NCBI RefSeq assembly: GCF_028389875.1
Contig: NC_084663.1
Coordinates: 214,358,876 to 214,422,875 of the forward strand
Direction of reading: 5' to 3'
DNA from: Rhea pennata
Taxonomy: Eukaryota; Chordata; Aves; Rheiformes; Rheidae
DNA: 64,000 nucleotides
Shown here one piece after another: positions 1 to 14,600 of the stretch. How positions within the stretch are numbered: position 1 is the first letter of the stretch; each line of letters opens with the position of its first letter. A program made the translations under genes and the position numbers. The notes under the pieces were generated by a model, which was not told the DNA's origin, made no database searches, and saw nothing but the letters and a program-made list of their open reading frames with translations.

Positions 1-3000
1 TTGCATAAGGAGAGGAGCAGAGGGACAGGCAACAAGAAAGAAATGCTTCTCCCTCAGAGGCAGAGGTGGGAAAGAGTAGTGAGGTACAGACTGTCTTTGC
101 AAGATCTTCTGCAAATGCCTGTCGGGAGAAGAAGAGATGGATAGTTTCTTATCAGTGGGAAACAGGCAATCCCAAAAATTGATAGGGCAAATGCAAAAAT
201 CATCAGAGGAAATAGGCCCAGATGCAGAAGAAGGTGCAGGACCTTGTCTTGTGGATCCTTTGTCCAGAGTGATCTTTGTGCTAATGTTGGTCCAGCAAGA
301 CAAGATTCCTGTCTCTATCAAGATTTCACAGGAGGAAGAGTGTCCTGTGCCCTCTGTTTCCCTGAAGCCCTAGAGAACGTTCCCCAGCAGTAATGCGTTC
401 ATGCAGACAGCTCCTGGGCTTCCATCATGGCCCTTCAAAGGGTTTGGCTGGAGAAAAGTGGGTCTCATTAGCTCATCCACAGCCTCCTGTAGGTTCTGGT
501 GGAGGTGAGGTGGGAAGTGGCACATGATCTTGTTGTGCAGATATCCTAATCAGCTTAGACGCTCATTGCTATAAAGGGAATCTGCACCAAGTTGAAGGTG
601 AGTCTCAGCCTTGTATCCCAAGCGGTCTCCTTTAAAAAACTTTTATTTGTTGGCATGTTAAGTATATACTATTAGAAATAATGAACCCATCTATAACCCT
701 TAGCTCCTACTCTCAGTTAGAGACATAGGGTAAATCCAGGCCTGTTAAGGGAGAAAAATAGACACGCATTAGTACGAACTCCTATTGCCTCTCACATTGG
801 CCTTCATCACCAAAGCTCTATGAGTGCCAGAGACATTCATAATAGTGTTCAATTAGTGAAGCAGTAAAATAAATAACCGAATCTAATACTGGACTAATGG
901 CTCCATTTCCAGCTCGGCTGAGGGGCAGGGAGTTCAGTCAGACGTCTCCCTCCCCATCCCTCTAAGGTCTGCAGCTGGTTTGGATCACCAAACACGTGCC
1001 TGTTGACTACAGCCACTTGTTAGTAGAAAGAGTACATCTGGCCTCCCCGTGAAGACATTTGAAGGAGCAAAATACCTTCTAATGTAGAGAGAAACCAAGC
1101 AACTGAGCACACTGACCCAGCCAGCCGAGCTCTCAGCTGGGGTGTGATACACGGCCGGACCAGTCAGTCTGCTTCCTCCCTGTATTAAGGAGCAAGTTGT
1201 ATCTCCTTTCCTCCCCTCTCTCCAAACAAACCAGCATCACGTGGATGGTAAGTGTTCAGGTGGGACGGGCCTTCAGCCCTGCTAATTCTGCCCGCTGCTC
1301 TCAAGGGTTGGGAGAACACAGCAGGACCGCAGGAGCAGGGGAGCTGCGTACTCCAGAATGTATGAGTCACATCCCAGAAGGTATGAATCAGGACCATTAT
1401 GTAGCTTTTTTCTTCTGGAAGGGAACATCTAGGCACCGCTGGCCAACCCAAGGGTCCTCTTCTGCCCTTTTCAGAAACCATTCACCAGCATCTTCCTCAG
1501 TTTGAGGTGATTTCCTGAGTAAAGGCAGCTTAGGGAGAGGAAGTTCAGCCCTGTTATATAATGTGAAGCAAACAAGCTTATTTTAAACTTTTGAATATTT
1601 TTTTAAAATGTGTATTTAGCTGTAGGTGGGAATAGCTATCCACCCTCTGCCAGACAGCATTTAAATATATTGTCAGAACTTCAGGACACGTAGGTAAAGC
1701 CATCTCCAAATTAATGAGTCAAAATGACAGAATTTATTAAAGTTTTTGGATCCTGGAAATGGTCCGCCTAATAAACAAATGTGGCTGAAATGGCAGCAAA
1801 CGAAAAATGTTTGTCATCTTGTGAGGCAGTATTTCCCTGCCCTTGTGGGAAGGAGCTTCACCGAAGCCGCTGGTGATAACATCTGGGCCAAGGAGCTGTG
1901 AAGGAGGAGAGAGGATGAGTACAAAGGCCAAACCTTGCTTCTGTTGAAATCCAGATGGGTCTTCCTGCCGGAGGAGAGCCCGCAATAGCTGTTCCTCGGG
2001 GGAAGCGGCCAGGCGCAAAACCCGCAGATGTCCCAAGAGAGCCGTTGCCCGCGTCCCCGTGCAAACAGGGCCTCATTGTTTCCTTACTCTCCCTGCTGGC
2101 CGGCCTCTCGGTTTTTCTTATCTAAAACATTTATCACGGGCGTTTCTGTCATCTCTTTGTTCTGTGCCTGCACAGCACCGAGCACAGGCAAATCTAGGCT
2201 TACAACTTAGATTTCCGGTGCCAACACAGAAATACGTTTTTATTGACAAAACCGATCATTAATGCAGCTACCTCCAGGAGGACTTTCACCTGCCCCAGGC
2301 CATGAAAGGCTTCAGCCACATTAATATGACTTTGGAAGTGATGTTGGTATATAAACATAGACACACAATCAGACCTTTCATAGATGTGCACCAGCCCAGT
2401 TAATATTAAACAATACCTTGGGTTAGTATCTCCCCGTTCCTCCAGACCAAGAGGAACCTACGACATTCTTCTCATAGCTTCTTTGCAGGTAGCTGAAATA
2501 AAATCTCTCGCGAGCTACTCTGCCACAGACCCCGACCTGTATCCCTGAACAAAGCGTCTCTTATTCAGCAAAGCAAAAGGGAACATCAGTTTGCTGATTA
2601 TCTCCATCCTGGAGTCTTCTCGGACGAAGACGCAGGGTGTTCAGGTCTCTGTTCAGTGACCCCGTAACAGAGGCTTTATCTGCAGGCAGGGATGAAAGGC
2701 TCATCACAACCTCCGGCCCGGTCTGCCTGTGATGGAGCACGTTTGCACAGACAAGGCAGAAATTAGAGCCCCAGAGTTGAAGATCTCATTGTCTGAAAAA
2801 TACTATGCGAGCCCATTCCCCACCGCCTTCCCTTTCACTAAAAAAAAGCAGCAGCATGGTACATTTTCTTCCTGGCACAAAATAATCTAGTTCTACATAA
2901 TGCTCTACATAATACATTTAATCTGTAAATTACTTTTGGATGGATGAAGTACAGTGTGCGTCTGCGGTGGAGGAGGTGGTGCAGATGATTTTGGCTGTCC

Positions 3001-3238
3001 GAGCATCAGTAACAGTGTGCAGACAAGTGTGCACAAACACGCTGGTCTACTGAAGTCAGACTGACATTTGGGAGCATATTTGTCCCATAAAACCTTAATC
3101 TAAGATCTTGGAAAGATGAGTCCTCCTTGCAAAACTCCACCTCTCCGAGCCACCATCTGAGTGGTCTGGGCTCATGGAGACAATTTTAAGGAGGGCGGAG
3201 TGGTCAGCCCCAGCACTAAGTGTGCTTGGAAGTTTGTC

Positions 3239-3254
3239 ACACACACACACACAC
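3239..3254. repeat. (CA)n microsatellite
   Basis: Eight uninterrupted CA units are followed about 30 bases later by a 12-A run (3282-3293). Confidence 0.9.
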
Positions 3255-5274
3255 GTATCCCAAATATGCAGGAAAGCAAGCAAAAAAAAAAAATAGGTCA
3301 ACTAATGGGCTCATGTGGGAAGGTTGAACAGGGAGATGTAATAAGGAGGCCGCTGCGGTGAGTCAGGAAGACCCAAGTGCAGGCATCCAGGGTGGGATGC
3401 ACGAGCAGGAGAGCACAAGCACCTTAAAATAGCAGGGAATGAGCCGAAGGGCAGAATGGCCTATGCGCTGCTTATCTCTTCCTGGATCATCTCACGATTT
3501 CTGGCTGCAGATCCTCCAAGAAGGCTTTTCCCGGGAGCTATCTAGCCCAACATTAAGAGCTGAGAACGCACAACTTGTTTCTTCCCAATGCCCCTCTGCC
3601 TCATTTGGGCTTTCCCATCTCTAACGTGACGTGCTTGCGACCCAGGCAGGTTTATTTCTATGTTCAAACCCAGATTCCTCAGACGGCGTCTGGGCTCTCC
3701 CAGCTGAAATCAGAGCAGCGCGAAATAGCTGGAGAAGGCGGAGGGTCTGGCCACAGCAAGGATTTCACCTCTGCAACCCAAGCTGTGCTGGCAGAGCTCC
3801 TGCTACCGCCTCATGGTTGCCAGCAGCAAAATGGTCCCATTGTACTGGGGGCACTGGGTGGGTCAGGGCTAAAAGCCAGGACTTCGCCGCAAGGGCTCCT
3901 TGTCCCCAGTGTCCCATGGCGCCGGGGCAGGATGACGCCCAAGAGAGCTTCAGCAATAATCAGACAAGGCTCTAAGGATGCAGTACGGTCTGGGAGGGCA
4001 GGGCTGGATTCTTGGCCAAGCAAAGTAAATGTAGCTTCCCCTCTTTCCCCAGGTCTAAGACACTTTTTCCTACTTTGAACCATCTCCAGCATTTTTTATC
4101 AACTTTTTATCCTCCCATTGGGAAGCCTCTAACCCAGAAGTGGTCGCTTTTACTGGCAGATGCCCCAACCCTCATGTGAGGCTAGCAGCTACCCTGGCAA
4201 TCACTGCAGTTCTTTGTGCCTTGGCACAAATATACTTATTTTCACCCTGTGGACGCAGAGCAAGGGCAGTTCTGTTCCTCGCGGTGGCTTTACCCCTCTC
4301 TGGTTTGCAGTATGGATTGTAAAGGCCATGGCAAATTTGCTCTGAACATGAGGTAACGTCTGGGGTGGAAAGGTTACAAGTGAAGATGCTTCCAGTATTT
4401 ATGCTAGCAAAACCAGCAGCCACCGGCAAGCTGTGCTGGGCAGCGCTGTTATAATGAGGAAAGCAAATATTATGCTATATAGGCGTAATGAGCTGCTGGT
4501 GCTTTTTAATGCTGGGCTCATCCAAAAAGAAAGGCCTCCTTAAATAGTTGGGATTCCTCTGACCAGCATAAGGATAAAAGGAATAATATTTGGGAGAGGA
4601 ACACGCCTTAATAACAGTGTCTGCGCACTGGGTGGAAAGCAGAGAGCAGCCAGCATCTCCCAGTCACAGATGGTTCCCATCAAGATGAATTTTTTCTTGT
4701 TAATCCCAAAACAATCTCGAGATATATTTTTATTTCAGAGTGAAGTGAAGAAAAAAAGAAACTTCAGCATGACCCACTGTTTTTCTGGCCTCATTCCCTG
4801 CTTGGCCTCTGCTCTGACCAAGCACATAAAATTCATTTCATCTTAGGGGCAGGTCCTAGCAGAGACACTGAATCCAAAAGCTCCTGGGGTGGTTTTTCCA
4901 GCTCATCCTGACCTAGAAATTTGTCCCATGAAAGCAATATGCTCTTAAAGCTGCAAATAAGGCTGAAAATCCAGACCCAGTGCTGCTTTGCTCTATTAAT
5001 GAACTTTTAGCCAGAACGAAGGGCCTAAAAAGAGAATTGAACCTTGCAAAAAGCTAAAAGCTCTTTTAGGGGTTTGTACCCATGTCCCGCCTGTGACTTG
5101 TTCTTCAGAAGGAGGAGAGGATGAAGAAAATGGAGGCCACATGTGAAACAGCAAATAGGTGAATCCTAGACAGGATGAGGAGAGAAGATCTTGTGGAGGA
5201 AGATCTGGTTCTCCCATGGTCTAGATGAGCTTCCCCCATACCTGTAGAAAAGAAGGTCCTCCATGCTGTCCCTC

Positions 5275-5420
5275 TGGTACCTGTCATTGTCCTAGGTGTT
5301 CATTTTTCCCATTTTATAGCTGAAAGAAAGGAAAAAGGAAATCAAAGACTTGATAGAAATAGCCAGGACTACTCTTTTAGAGTGGCTGTGAGAAGCCAGC
5401 AAGCAAGTGCTTGGAAAGAG
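5275..5420 (-). repeat. Possible MIR/CORE-SINE-like fragment
   Basis: On the minus strand the phrase 'ctataaaatgggaaaaat' followed by 'acacctagg' resembles the conserved 3' half of MIR-type SINEs, which carry a 'tctgtaaaatggggataat...cctacc' core. No flanking structure confirms it. Confidence 0.3.
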
Positions 5421-8400
5421 ATGGTTATTAGGGGATAGGTAGTTAAAGCATCGTCTGGAACACTCCGTGCTGTCCTCAGGTGGACAGGTGTTATTCTGCT
5501 GTCTGTTGGGTGTGCCAGCAAGGGCACCTGACATACATAAAGAACCTGCCCCAACCACAAAACTCACCTTTAAAACCAAACTGAGCTTTTTGGACTCATC
5601 ATACTCGTACAGACCATGCTGCCTACGTGGTGAGAACTCCCTAGACACGGTGTGATGGAGCAACCAAGAGGGACCCCTTTGCATGTCCCAGGCCAGGTCT
5701 ACAAGGGCAGACACAAATTGGGGATAGCACCACACATCTTGCATGAGGAAACATGGACCATTTGAAGGGGTTGAGGTGGAGGCAGAGTCAGGCAATAACC
5801 TTTCCTCATGAAGTGTCACCTTCATGGTGACTCTGCCAGAAGAAGCCCTAGAAAGTGGTGACAGGTCTATGACAGCTCAATGGGTTTCATTAAAAGCAGT
5901 TTGTTTTTCAGACAACTCTTCCTCCTGTGGCATTTGTACCCCCACTGATGGAGCTGCCCAGCACAAGAACAGATTACCAATCATCAGCCAACACGCAGTA
6001 ACGTGTCTGTGAGCAGGGCAGTAGCTCCTGCACTAATTCCAATATAGGACCTGATCTCCAGGACCTGCTCTTCTACTTGAGGAGAAGGGCCAGGGGTAAG
6101 TTTAGGATGAAGGATTTTCAGAGGTGAGGAAGAGAATGGGTAAAGCCAGGGTTGGTGCCTTTCTTCATGGTCAGGGGAGGGTAGTAGTACAGACCTTGTA
6201 AAGTTAGGGAGCTTGGCTGCATTAGCACAGATACAAAGATTTTAGTACAAACATCACGAGAAAATTATTCCGTACAAGGATAAAAATAAATTATTTCTGC
6301 AGCAAACAGCACCACTGAAAAGGCAGCCAAACTCTCAGGTCTGTGACCGCCTACTGCAAATCAACTAGAAAATTGAGGAGAAAGCTGTATTTGCTTGCAG
6401 GAAGGAGTGGGCTTCTCCCATAGAGATCTGCAAAATAAATGGTCATCCTGAAAAAGATATGTAAGTGCTTATCCTGAAAAAGACATCTCCTCATGCTATT
6501 GCAAGCTGTTGGGGACAACGATCTCTGACCTGCGTCATGTATGAGTCAGAGGAAATGAAAAAGGTGTTCTCTTCCAGACCAAACAAAAAGGCTTTGGACA
6601 GCCTCCCAGATAGTTCACCTGAAAGATCCTATGATGAGGGTACAAGCCCTGGTGTCCTTGAGCAATTGCAATCCAAGAGTCTGCTGAGGTTCCTGCTGTA
6701 CTTCTCATGAAAGGACACCTTCAGCGAATGGCAGGGACGGAGAATGGCTGGGCATGCTGGTGCAGCATTTCGCCCCCAAAGTGGCTGCGTTCTCATGGAG
6801 CTCTTCTTGCCCAGATGTACCAAGTCTCAGACAGATACACCTAGTCTCAAGTTTCCGCTCCCTGGCCAGGCCTGTATCTCACTAGCAGACAATACCATGC
6901 CTGGCCTCTTATCTCCTTTGCTAGGTCCTGGACTGTGTCCTGAGGCTGCAGAGCTGGGCAGGTCTAGCAATAGGCCCATGACTCTTCTACTGGTCCACGA
7001 CCTCCTGCTCCCACTCCATCTCATGTGGGCCTTAGATAGCCTAGGAGAAACCTTGGGGAGACCCAGACACATGTACTAGCAGATCAGCTACAGTGGGGTC
7101 CTTTCCCTGCCAATCCACAGGCACACTTGAAACCAGCACGTCCTTCTGGTTGGTGCTACCTGATTGCCATCCTTCTGACCTGGACCTGGACTGCTGACGC
7201 TAGCTATCCCATGAGAATTTCTTCAGCAGAGTGATTTCTAGCCACTTAGAGACCTTTCTGCCTTTGGCTGTCATGCCTGGACAAATTACTCCATTAATTA
7301 TATTAGAATTAAGGCTTATCTGAATTAACAACCCAATTAAGAACTCCGAATTATCTTACCTGGGGGTGAAGTCTAAATATTTACCCATTTCTAACCCTCC
7401 TTTCAACAGCATTCATATTCCACCATGAGTTTATTAGTGCATTGCATTTTTGGAGGTCCTTGAAAAATTTTTAGAGTGAGGGGTGCTCCAGGGACACAGT
7501 ACAACTGGATCCACCCAGTCTAGGAAGCGAGCAAGCCCAGGTGAGCGCAGGAAGTCTAACAGGGCAGTGTTTGCATGGCTGGTGCCTGTGGTTGCATTTG
7601 GCACTATTGCCCATCAAGCCTGTCTGAACTTGGCCACCAGCTCTGTAAGATGGGACAAACAGACACAAGGTATGACCACCTAGGGCTTCACTTCCCCTCT
7701 CAGAAGAGGCAGGAAGGATGTGCGATGCAGAGCGAATGTCCATTGCTGGCTGCTAAAGATTACAAGCTAGCCTGGAGCAGAAGGATTGTAGGAGTCAATC
7801 CCATTTAAGCCTTTCTATTTAAAGGAATAAACTGCCCAGGAAAAGCAGCCTAAGATTAGAAACTAGCAGGATTTCCTCAAATTCCAGCCATCAGCCAGAG
7901 ATTTAGCCCGGGGGGCGGTTTATTATTCTCCCAGTGCACGAAGTCTCTACCCCAGTGAAGCTAAGCGTGGATTACACTCTGCAGCTCCAGAACCAAAGCC
8001 CACACTCAAAGCTGGTTTAACGCTGCTCCCTCTCTGCCTAAACCCCCTCCAATACTGCCTGGTTGACAAACAGTTTTCGAGAAGGCCAGACAGGAGTGTT
8101 TCAGCCTTGCTGGAGAGGCATGAGCAGGGCATGTTTCCTGCAGGGTCCATGCAAATGGTTCAGTGTGCATGGAGGGGCTGAGGCCAGGAGCATCCTTCAG
8201 AAAATGCAAGGCTGAATGTCGAGTGGGTAGCAGCAATAAATGCAGCAATCCAATTGCTGCTGGTGGACGGTGGCTTCTGCTCAATCTCAAGTCAAAATGT
8301 CGTGGAAGTAAACGGGCTGCTCATCAGCTGAACCGGAGGAAGAGCATATGGGGCAAGTCCCAGGGACAGAAGGTAGCAGAGGTGGTTCACTGCAGAGGTA

Positions 8401-8974
8401 GGGAGGCAGACGGGTTCGGTGCACATCCAGAATTGCCCTTTTGTGGTACTGGTACTGCAAAGCACCAAGTGCCCCGAGGATGCTCCCGGACCGGGCAGCA
8501 CAGACAGACCTTTGTGCCTGCCGTGACAGCAAGCAAACAGCTTGATTGCTGCGTCTATAAAACAGGGTAGTGTCTTTTCTGGAGCTGGAAAGGAAAACAC
8601 TTTTTGCATCCTGCAAAAGGCTGGAATTTCGGCACTTATTTATTTGTTCTGTTCTGGGACAAAAAAGAAAAAAAAAAAAAAAGCAAGGAATTCGGACAAA
8701 AAAACAAAAAATCGCCCTGTGCTTTTTGCCATGCTAGCTGGGCACTGGGCAGCCACGTGGGAGCCAGGCTGGACATCCAGCCCTGCTCTTCTGTTCCTCC
8801 CCAACCTGACTTTAACCCCAGCCTAAAAATTCACTTTCTATTTTAGAGCAGAAAAGACACGCAAAGCCTTTCCATAATGAAAATGTGTTGAAACCTGGTA
8901 AGCCATACAGGCACACAGCTGCACACGCAAGGGTGAGTAGTGTTTTCTGAGGAAAATCATTTTGCCTCAGAAAG

Positions 8975-8995
8975 AAAAAAAAAAAAAAAAAAAAA
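8975..8995. repeat. Poly(A) run (21 A)
   Basis: Uninterrupted A-run, with another A-rich tract about 300 bases upstream (8661-8682). Either could be the tail of a decayed retroposon, but no element body was recognised next to them. Confidence 0.85.
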
Positions 8996-10929
8996 CTCAG
9001 CTGCTCCCCCTCACTTCTCTGTTTAGACTAAAAATGTCTGGAGGCCGGGAGTGAATACACAGCACCTACCGCAACGCAGCCAGCCGACAGCTTGCTCCCA
9101 CATCGTAGTCTCACCCCACTGTGCCCATGGGCGGCCACTTCGAAATGCACTGAGCGCGACGGGAAGACGCCTGCTCAGAGATGTGATCCCATGCTGGCCC
9201 AGCTCCCCCAGAGAGATCTTTTCCCTCCTTTGGTCTCCTGATCCTCCTGTGCGAGAAGGACTAGATGGTTGGATGTGATTGTCAACTTCCACCAGGACAG
9301 AAGGTGGGGAGATGCTGATGTATGATCTTGGGGGTGCAGCCTGCATTACAAAAAAACAAGCTGAAAAAAAAGAGATCCCAGAGGAACTGGCAAGCCTTTC
9401 TCCTCCCTGGCACCTTCTTCCCACCATGCACGCAAAGCAGTTGCCACCGGCCGTTTTTTTGAGGAGTATTCATGCACGCGGAGTGTGACTCATCCCCAGC
9501 AGGAATTTCCATCTCGCTCCTGGCCCTTCAGTGGGAACGCTCCAGCCTGTCTCTCTGCCTGGAGATTTCCAGCTGTCCCTTGATGCATGACAGAAAGCAA
9601 CAAGGAGGAGTCATGAGGGTAAAGCCAGGCTGTCAAGTACAGCCACGAAGCAGCGACCTTCTCTGGTCTTAGCTGTCAGCATCTGGGCAGGGACATGTCA
9701 AAGAGCGCCCTGAGGTCCCTGCTCCCTCACAGCTGCCACATGCCTGTTTCAGAAAGCAGGAGAAGTGAAATACTCAGCAGGAGGGTCGGATATCAAGAGA
9801 AAGATGAGGTCTCGTGTAAATTATCCAGGTGATCATCCCATGGTGCAGCCACAGTTTTCCTGGTCACCAGGGCTGGGCAGGGCACAATGAGGAACCTCAA
9901 CCCTCCCGGGAGGCCACAAGCCTATTTGCAAGGTCAGATTAGGTCTGTGTGCACAGACACCAGGCCAAGCCACATCTTAGGAGAGAGACATCCAAGCACT
10001 ACCTTGCTGCCAGGTGGCCCATGGCACTTGGGGTAACGCTGTCCCCCCATCTGGAGGTCACTCCCCTGTGCCTCTGCTTCTCCATCTAGACAAGTAGCAA
10101 ATTCATCAGAGCAGGGACTGACTTTTATTGTGCCTACAGAGCACACTCAGGTCCTCTTGCAGCCCACATTGGTAGGAGCTGCCAATACAGATGCTGTAGC
10201 TGCTGCTGACGTAATACAAGACCTTAATTCAGTTTGCCACACAAGAGCAATAAATCCTTCCCTGTACTACATGATTTACACCACCTCTCTAGGTCTAGGG
10301 TAGCCTAGGGGGCAAGTCCAGATTTCTCAAGGGGAACGTAAAGGCACAGAGTCCGAAAGGAGGACTTAGAAAGCTGAAGGTGGGAACAATGAGCCCAGAT
10401 GTGGACTTTATTTGCAGCAAAATACTGATGGATCAGCATCCTACACGGGCACAACAGGCACCTGCAGTGGGAAGGTCCAGTCTGAGCTTGACCAGATGTT
10501 TGCAGCCCCAGTCACAGCCTGCGCTGGCCAGGACATAGTCAAGGGATGCGTTCACTAGGAGTCTCAAGGTTACAATAAGCATGGGCTATGTTGAGATCAT
10601 AGTTGTATGTTGAAACCATACAAAACATAAGGCTTTCTACGGTTTCATCAGATATTTTCACTGTTTCACTAAGGAATGTGGGGCTGGATGGGAATTCAGG
10701 ATCCTTCCGTGGCATCACGTCACACAACCTACCCCAGAGCCTGCTGTGCTCCTTCCTGTTTTTTGTGGGCCTTCCCTTTGGGAGGTAGAGAGGATCCTTG
10801 CTGTCCTGGATCTTGATGCTCAGAGTCCTCCTCCTTCCTAACCGTCATCTGGTCTTGTCCATATTCTGCCAAAGTTGTCTCAACGTCTTTTTTTCTCTCC
10901 AGTGTGTTTACTGCTTCTTCCCTTTCCGA

Positions 10930-11620
10930 TCTCCTCCACCCCCGCCATGTATTTATAGAGTGGTCTCTCAGCCTTTGTTTTGTTAGACTAAACAAATCAT
11001 GCTTGATTGGAATCACGGGGCCTTCAGAAAGCCATGGAGACATCCCTGACCACAGGCAGGCCCAATTATAGTATGTGTTTATCTACCATGTGCTTAAAGA
11101 CCTCCAGCGATGGCAACTGCAAGCCCTCCCCAGCTCCTCTCTCCCATCCTTATAATTTTTCCCTGATGTCTGACCTAAACTGGTAGGATTTTAGCCCACG
11201 GCATCTTGTCCTATCTATCATGAACATGGAGAAATTTATTCCTTTATTCTCTGTAACAGCTTTTTATATACTTGAAGACTGTTTCACTTCTTCACTTTGC
11301 TTCTTCAGGCTAAAAAGCCCAGATAACTCCGTATCTCCCCAGAAATCATGTTTTCCTGGCTGCCAGTCAGTATCTCATCACTTTCCTCTAGCCAAGATCT
11401 CCCCAAGGTAGAGCAGAGCAGAAGGACTGCTTGCAGGACATACACCCCAGGATGGTGCTGGCCTTCATTTCACCCCAGCACATTCCTGTTAGCTGGCATC
11501 CAGGATGTGATAGATCACTGTCTCCTCTCCAAGCCTGCCTATGTCTTGAAGATCCCATTAGTTCTAAAAATCACTCATTCCAGGCTGATTTGATTTTTCT
11601 TGAAGTAACTGTAGGAACTA
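10930..11620 (-). mobile_element. Ancient CR1/L3-like LINE fragment(s)
   Basis: Read on the minus strand, 11090-11480 follows the 3' portion of old CR1 elements. The plus strand shows the reverse complement of familiar CR1 phrases: 'cttaaagacctccagcgatgg', then 'agcccacggcatcttgtcct', 'catggagaaatttatt', 'tatacttgaagactgtttca', then 'gtgctggccttcatttca'. A second smaller piece at about 10930-11020 repeats part of this segment ('atgtatttatagagtgg', 'agactaaacaaatc'), so two overlapping or rearranged fragments are likely. Divergence is high and no reading frame survives. Confidence 0.7.
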
Positions 11621-14600
11621 TACACACGCTAGGTTGCAGTGCAATGGCATTAGTACTTCCCCATTCCCTCGGAAATACATTTTACAGGAGTTTTAGAGTC
11701 CTTTTAAGCCTGCAGACTATAGTGAGCCCCTCAAAATATATTCTGCCCAAACAAAACCATTCACATGTAACCCTCTAAAGGCCAAAACAGCTCTGAACCC
11801 AAACAGCTATGAACTGAACCCAGGAATGCATCCGTTATATATTCACTTGGGCTTTCCTTTTACTGTAAGCTGTTCATTTTATGGAAAAGCTTTAGATACA
11901 GCAGCCTGTCCATGAAGCCAGCATTTGATCCAATTAGAAATGGAAGTTCAGATCTGGATCCAGTACCAAATTCAAATATATCTCTAGGCCAGCCCATGAT
12001 AGAGATGAAAACCTAGGCACTGGAGCTAGGCATAGGTCAACATTTTGGGGATTTGATATGTTTCTAGTTTAAAAGTATGCACAGCTAAGAGAATATACCT
12101 GGAAGAATAGCAGCCTGGCTTAAGAAATAGAGTGATTTGCACCAAGAGATGCAATGGGGTGAGGCAGAAGGAAACATTTCTATCACCAAGATACTAAAAC
12201 ATGCTTGGAGTTGAGTTTGAGTTCAGAGAAGCAAAAATGCAGGAGCCCTGCATTGCTGGCACCTATTAAGTTGCCATGGCAGAGGAGCTTTCAAAACATC
12301 TTTTTAGAGTTATTCCCTAGATCCTAATGGAAAAGCTGCCTACCAGAACTGCAGAAACAGCGTGATGGATGAGATGTTTTGAAGATCCCAGCTTCTCTAG
12401 GGCAGACCCACAACACTCGCAGTCAGCTTTGACCCCTTCTTTCCCCCTCTCCATCATGATGTTAAAATGGCAATTCGATAAGGAAGGGCACAAGCGTGGG
12501 CAGAACACCTGGGGATGTCATCCGGGACCAGGTCCAAAGGGCTGAGGGCTCCTCTCCAAAGCAAGAGGCCCTGGCAAGTGGCCCACAGTCTCCAGGGACC
12601 CATTTTAAGTATTCCCAATTAAAAGTCTGATGCTAACAGGAGCATCAGACTCCTGGGAGCCCAGGAGTGGCTGCTGCAGGCTGAAATCACCTCGGGTACA
12701 TTTGGACTCAGTTATGCCGGGAATGATACGTGGAGACGAGTCTTCACGGGCAGAGCTGCTGAGCTCTGTAAGGACCCCGTGGGGCTCACAGGCCAGCGAA
12801 GAGGATAGCCGAGCGTTGCACGTTGGGTTTTGACGGTCTGGCTTTGCATTCGTGCTCTGCCAGACTCCCCGGATGGGTCAGTGGGATGGCCAGCCCGCGC
12901 CGTCCTTTCTGAACGCTCAGCAATGTGCCGGGCCAGGGAGATTTTCTCCTGGGCTGCTCGGATCGCTGCACGGGCCGAGCCAGACTGCTCCGTAAACAAT
13001 AATTTCTCCCTTCTCATCGTAATGGTGCCAACGGCCGCACTGCACCCAGAGCCGGTCACATTCCTACGCAGCGGCCGTTCGCAGCGCGACGGCAAGTCCT
13101 TCAGCCTCCTTGAGAGGCAAAAGCTGTTTAAACGTTATAAAGTCTTACGTGGCCTGGAGTGGCACCTCCCTCCGTCATTTGCTGATCCTCAGATCTGCTT
13201 TGGCAAGTTTTATCTCTGCGGCGCTCTCACCGGCCGCTCAGGAGAGAAGTTGCTGCGGGAACACAGAGCGATCCCAGCCCATCCGACTCTCCCCAGGAGA
13301 AAAAAGCAGCAGGTACGGCAGAGACGTGCCCCTGCCTCCTGGAAACCCACTTGGTGTGCTTTTTGTTCACCAGTTATGCAAAATAAGCCAGCTCACCTTT
13401 TTTTTTTTTTTTTTTTTTTTTCTCCCTCCCCCTCTATGCAGACGCAGATTGAATGTCAGTGGAAAATAATTCCTTTAATGAGTGTACTGAGAGGGATCAG
13501 CTGACTGCTCCAGTAAATCTCATGGTCACACAGGCCTAAATGTGCAGCAGTGTCTGTCTAAGCCTTTCCGTTTATAGGACAGAGGCAGGGGCAGGGATGG
13601 AGGGGGTGGGAAACGGGCCAAGAGGATGGAAATAAAGTGTTTGCAAGTAAAGGGCCGTAGGGTTTAGAGGTGGAACGATGCTCCCCAAGCGAAATGTGCT
13701 GTGGTTGCGGAGAGATGTGCAGGCTGGGTAGCAAGCACGTGCCCAGGCATGAAATGGAGCTGATCAAACTTTCCCACATCTGATTCTTGCCGTCCGTTCG
13801 GAGGCCAGAGGAACATCCACGGCCGCTGGAGGTCCATGAGGTCAGGCAGGTGCTGACTTACCTGCTCGATCGAAGGAGGTGCAACGGCTCAAAGGAGATG
13901 ATAGGCCTGTTTCTAACCACCTCGTCTTTCCCCACCTCGCACAAAAAGCTATTCGCAGCAGGGTAGGGTTGTGAGACAAGATCAGGACACCCATGGTCGG
14001 GGACGGAGGAGGCACACTGGGGTTTCTTCTCTCCATAAGCTCTGGAAGAGCTGAGACTTCTCTTCCTGGGGGCCCAGACCTGAGGGAGGCTGAGCCCATC
14101 CTGACAAGAGAGATCAAGGTGCTAATCTGGAGCTAGCATCCCCTCATTTCTGGAGACATTTCTGGGTCCCTTCTGCTTGCATCTCCCCAGTTTCCTCCAA
14201 TCCCTGCCCTTGGGGTCATTTTCCAAGTCTGGACTCTTCATGCACTTCTTTGCCCGGCCAGGTCCTGCGTTGGAAGAATAGGGGCAGAAGCAGGGGTTCA
14301 GCTGGGGATGCAAAATTAAAGCTATGGCTGGAGGGGTGCAGGGACAGGAGAATGCTTCCCCAATGCGGCTTGGCTCGTTCCTCTGACCCCACATCTCACT
14401 GCAATTGCACAGAAGCAGAAATGCAGCTACCAGATAAATCACAGCCGTCTCCAAGGCAGAGCTCAGCAGTGGCTTTCCCTCGGTGAGCTGTCACCCCGTG
14501 ACAAACTGGATCCTCCCTAGAAAGCGAGACGCTGAGATATTGCTCCTCAGGAACCATCCTGCTGATGAATTATGTCACTGAATAACATACGCCTTTCATT

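Larger units (their letters stand above)
1..10929. other. Gene-poor non-coding stretch
   Basis: No open reading frame here is convincing. They are short, overlap on both strands and show no recognisable domain. The sequence is ordinary A+T-moderate intergenic or long-intron DNA. It contains a CA microsatellite near 3239-3254, A-runs near 3282-3293, 8661-8682 and 8975-8995, and a possible SINE tail near 5.3 kb. Exons of a large neighbouring gene with small coding segments could be hidden here, but none was recognised by eye. Confidence 0.6.

Noticed and set aside
5292-5825. 177-codon minus-strand ORF
   Set aside because: Its C-terminal part overlaps a probable SINE-like tail, and no domain or splice context was seen.
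12830-13504. 224-codon plus-strand ORF
   Set aside because: It includes a run of F encoded by a 24-T tract, has no family resemblance, and has opposite-strand frames of similar size.
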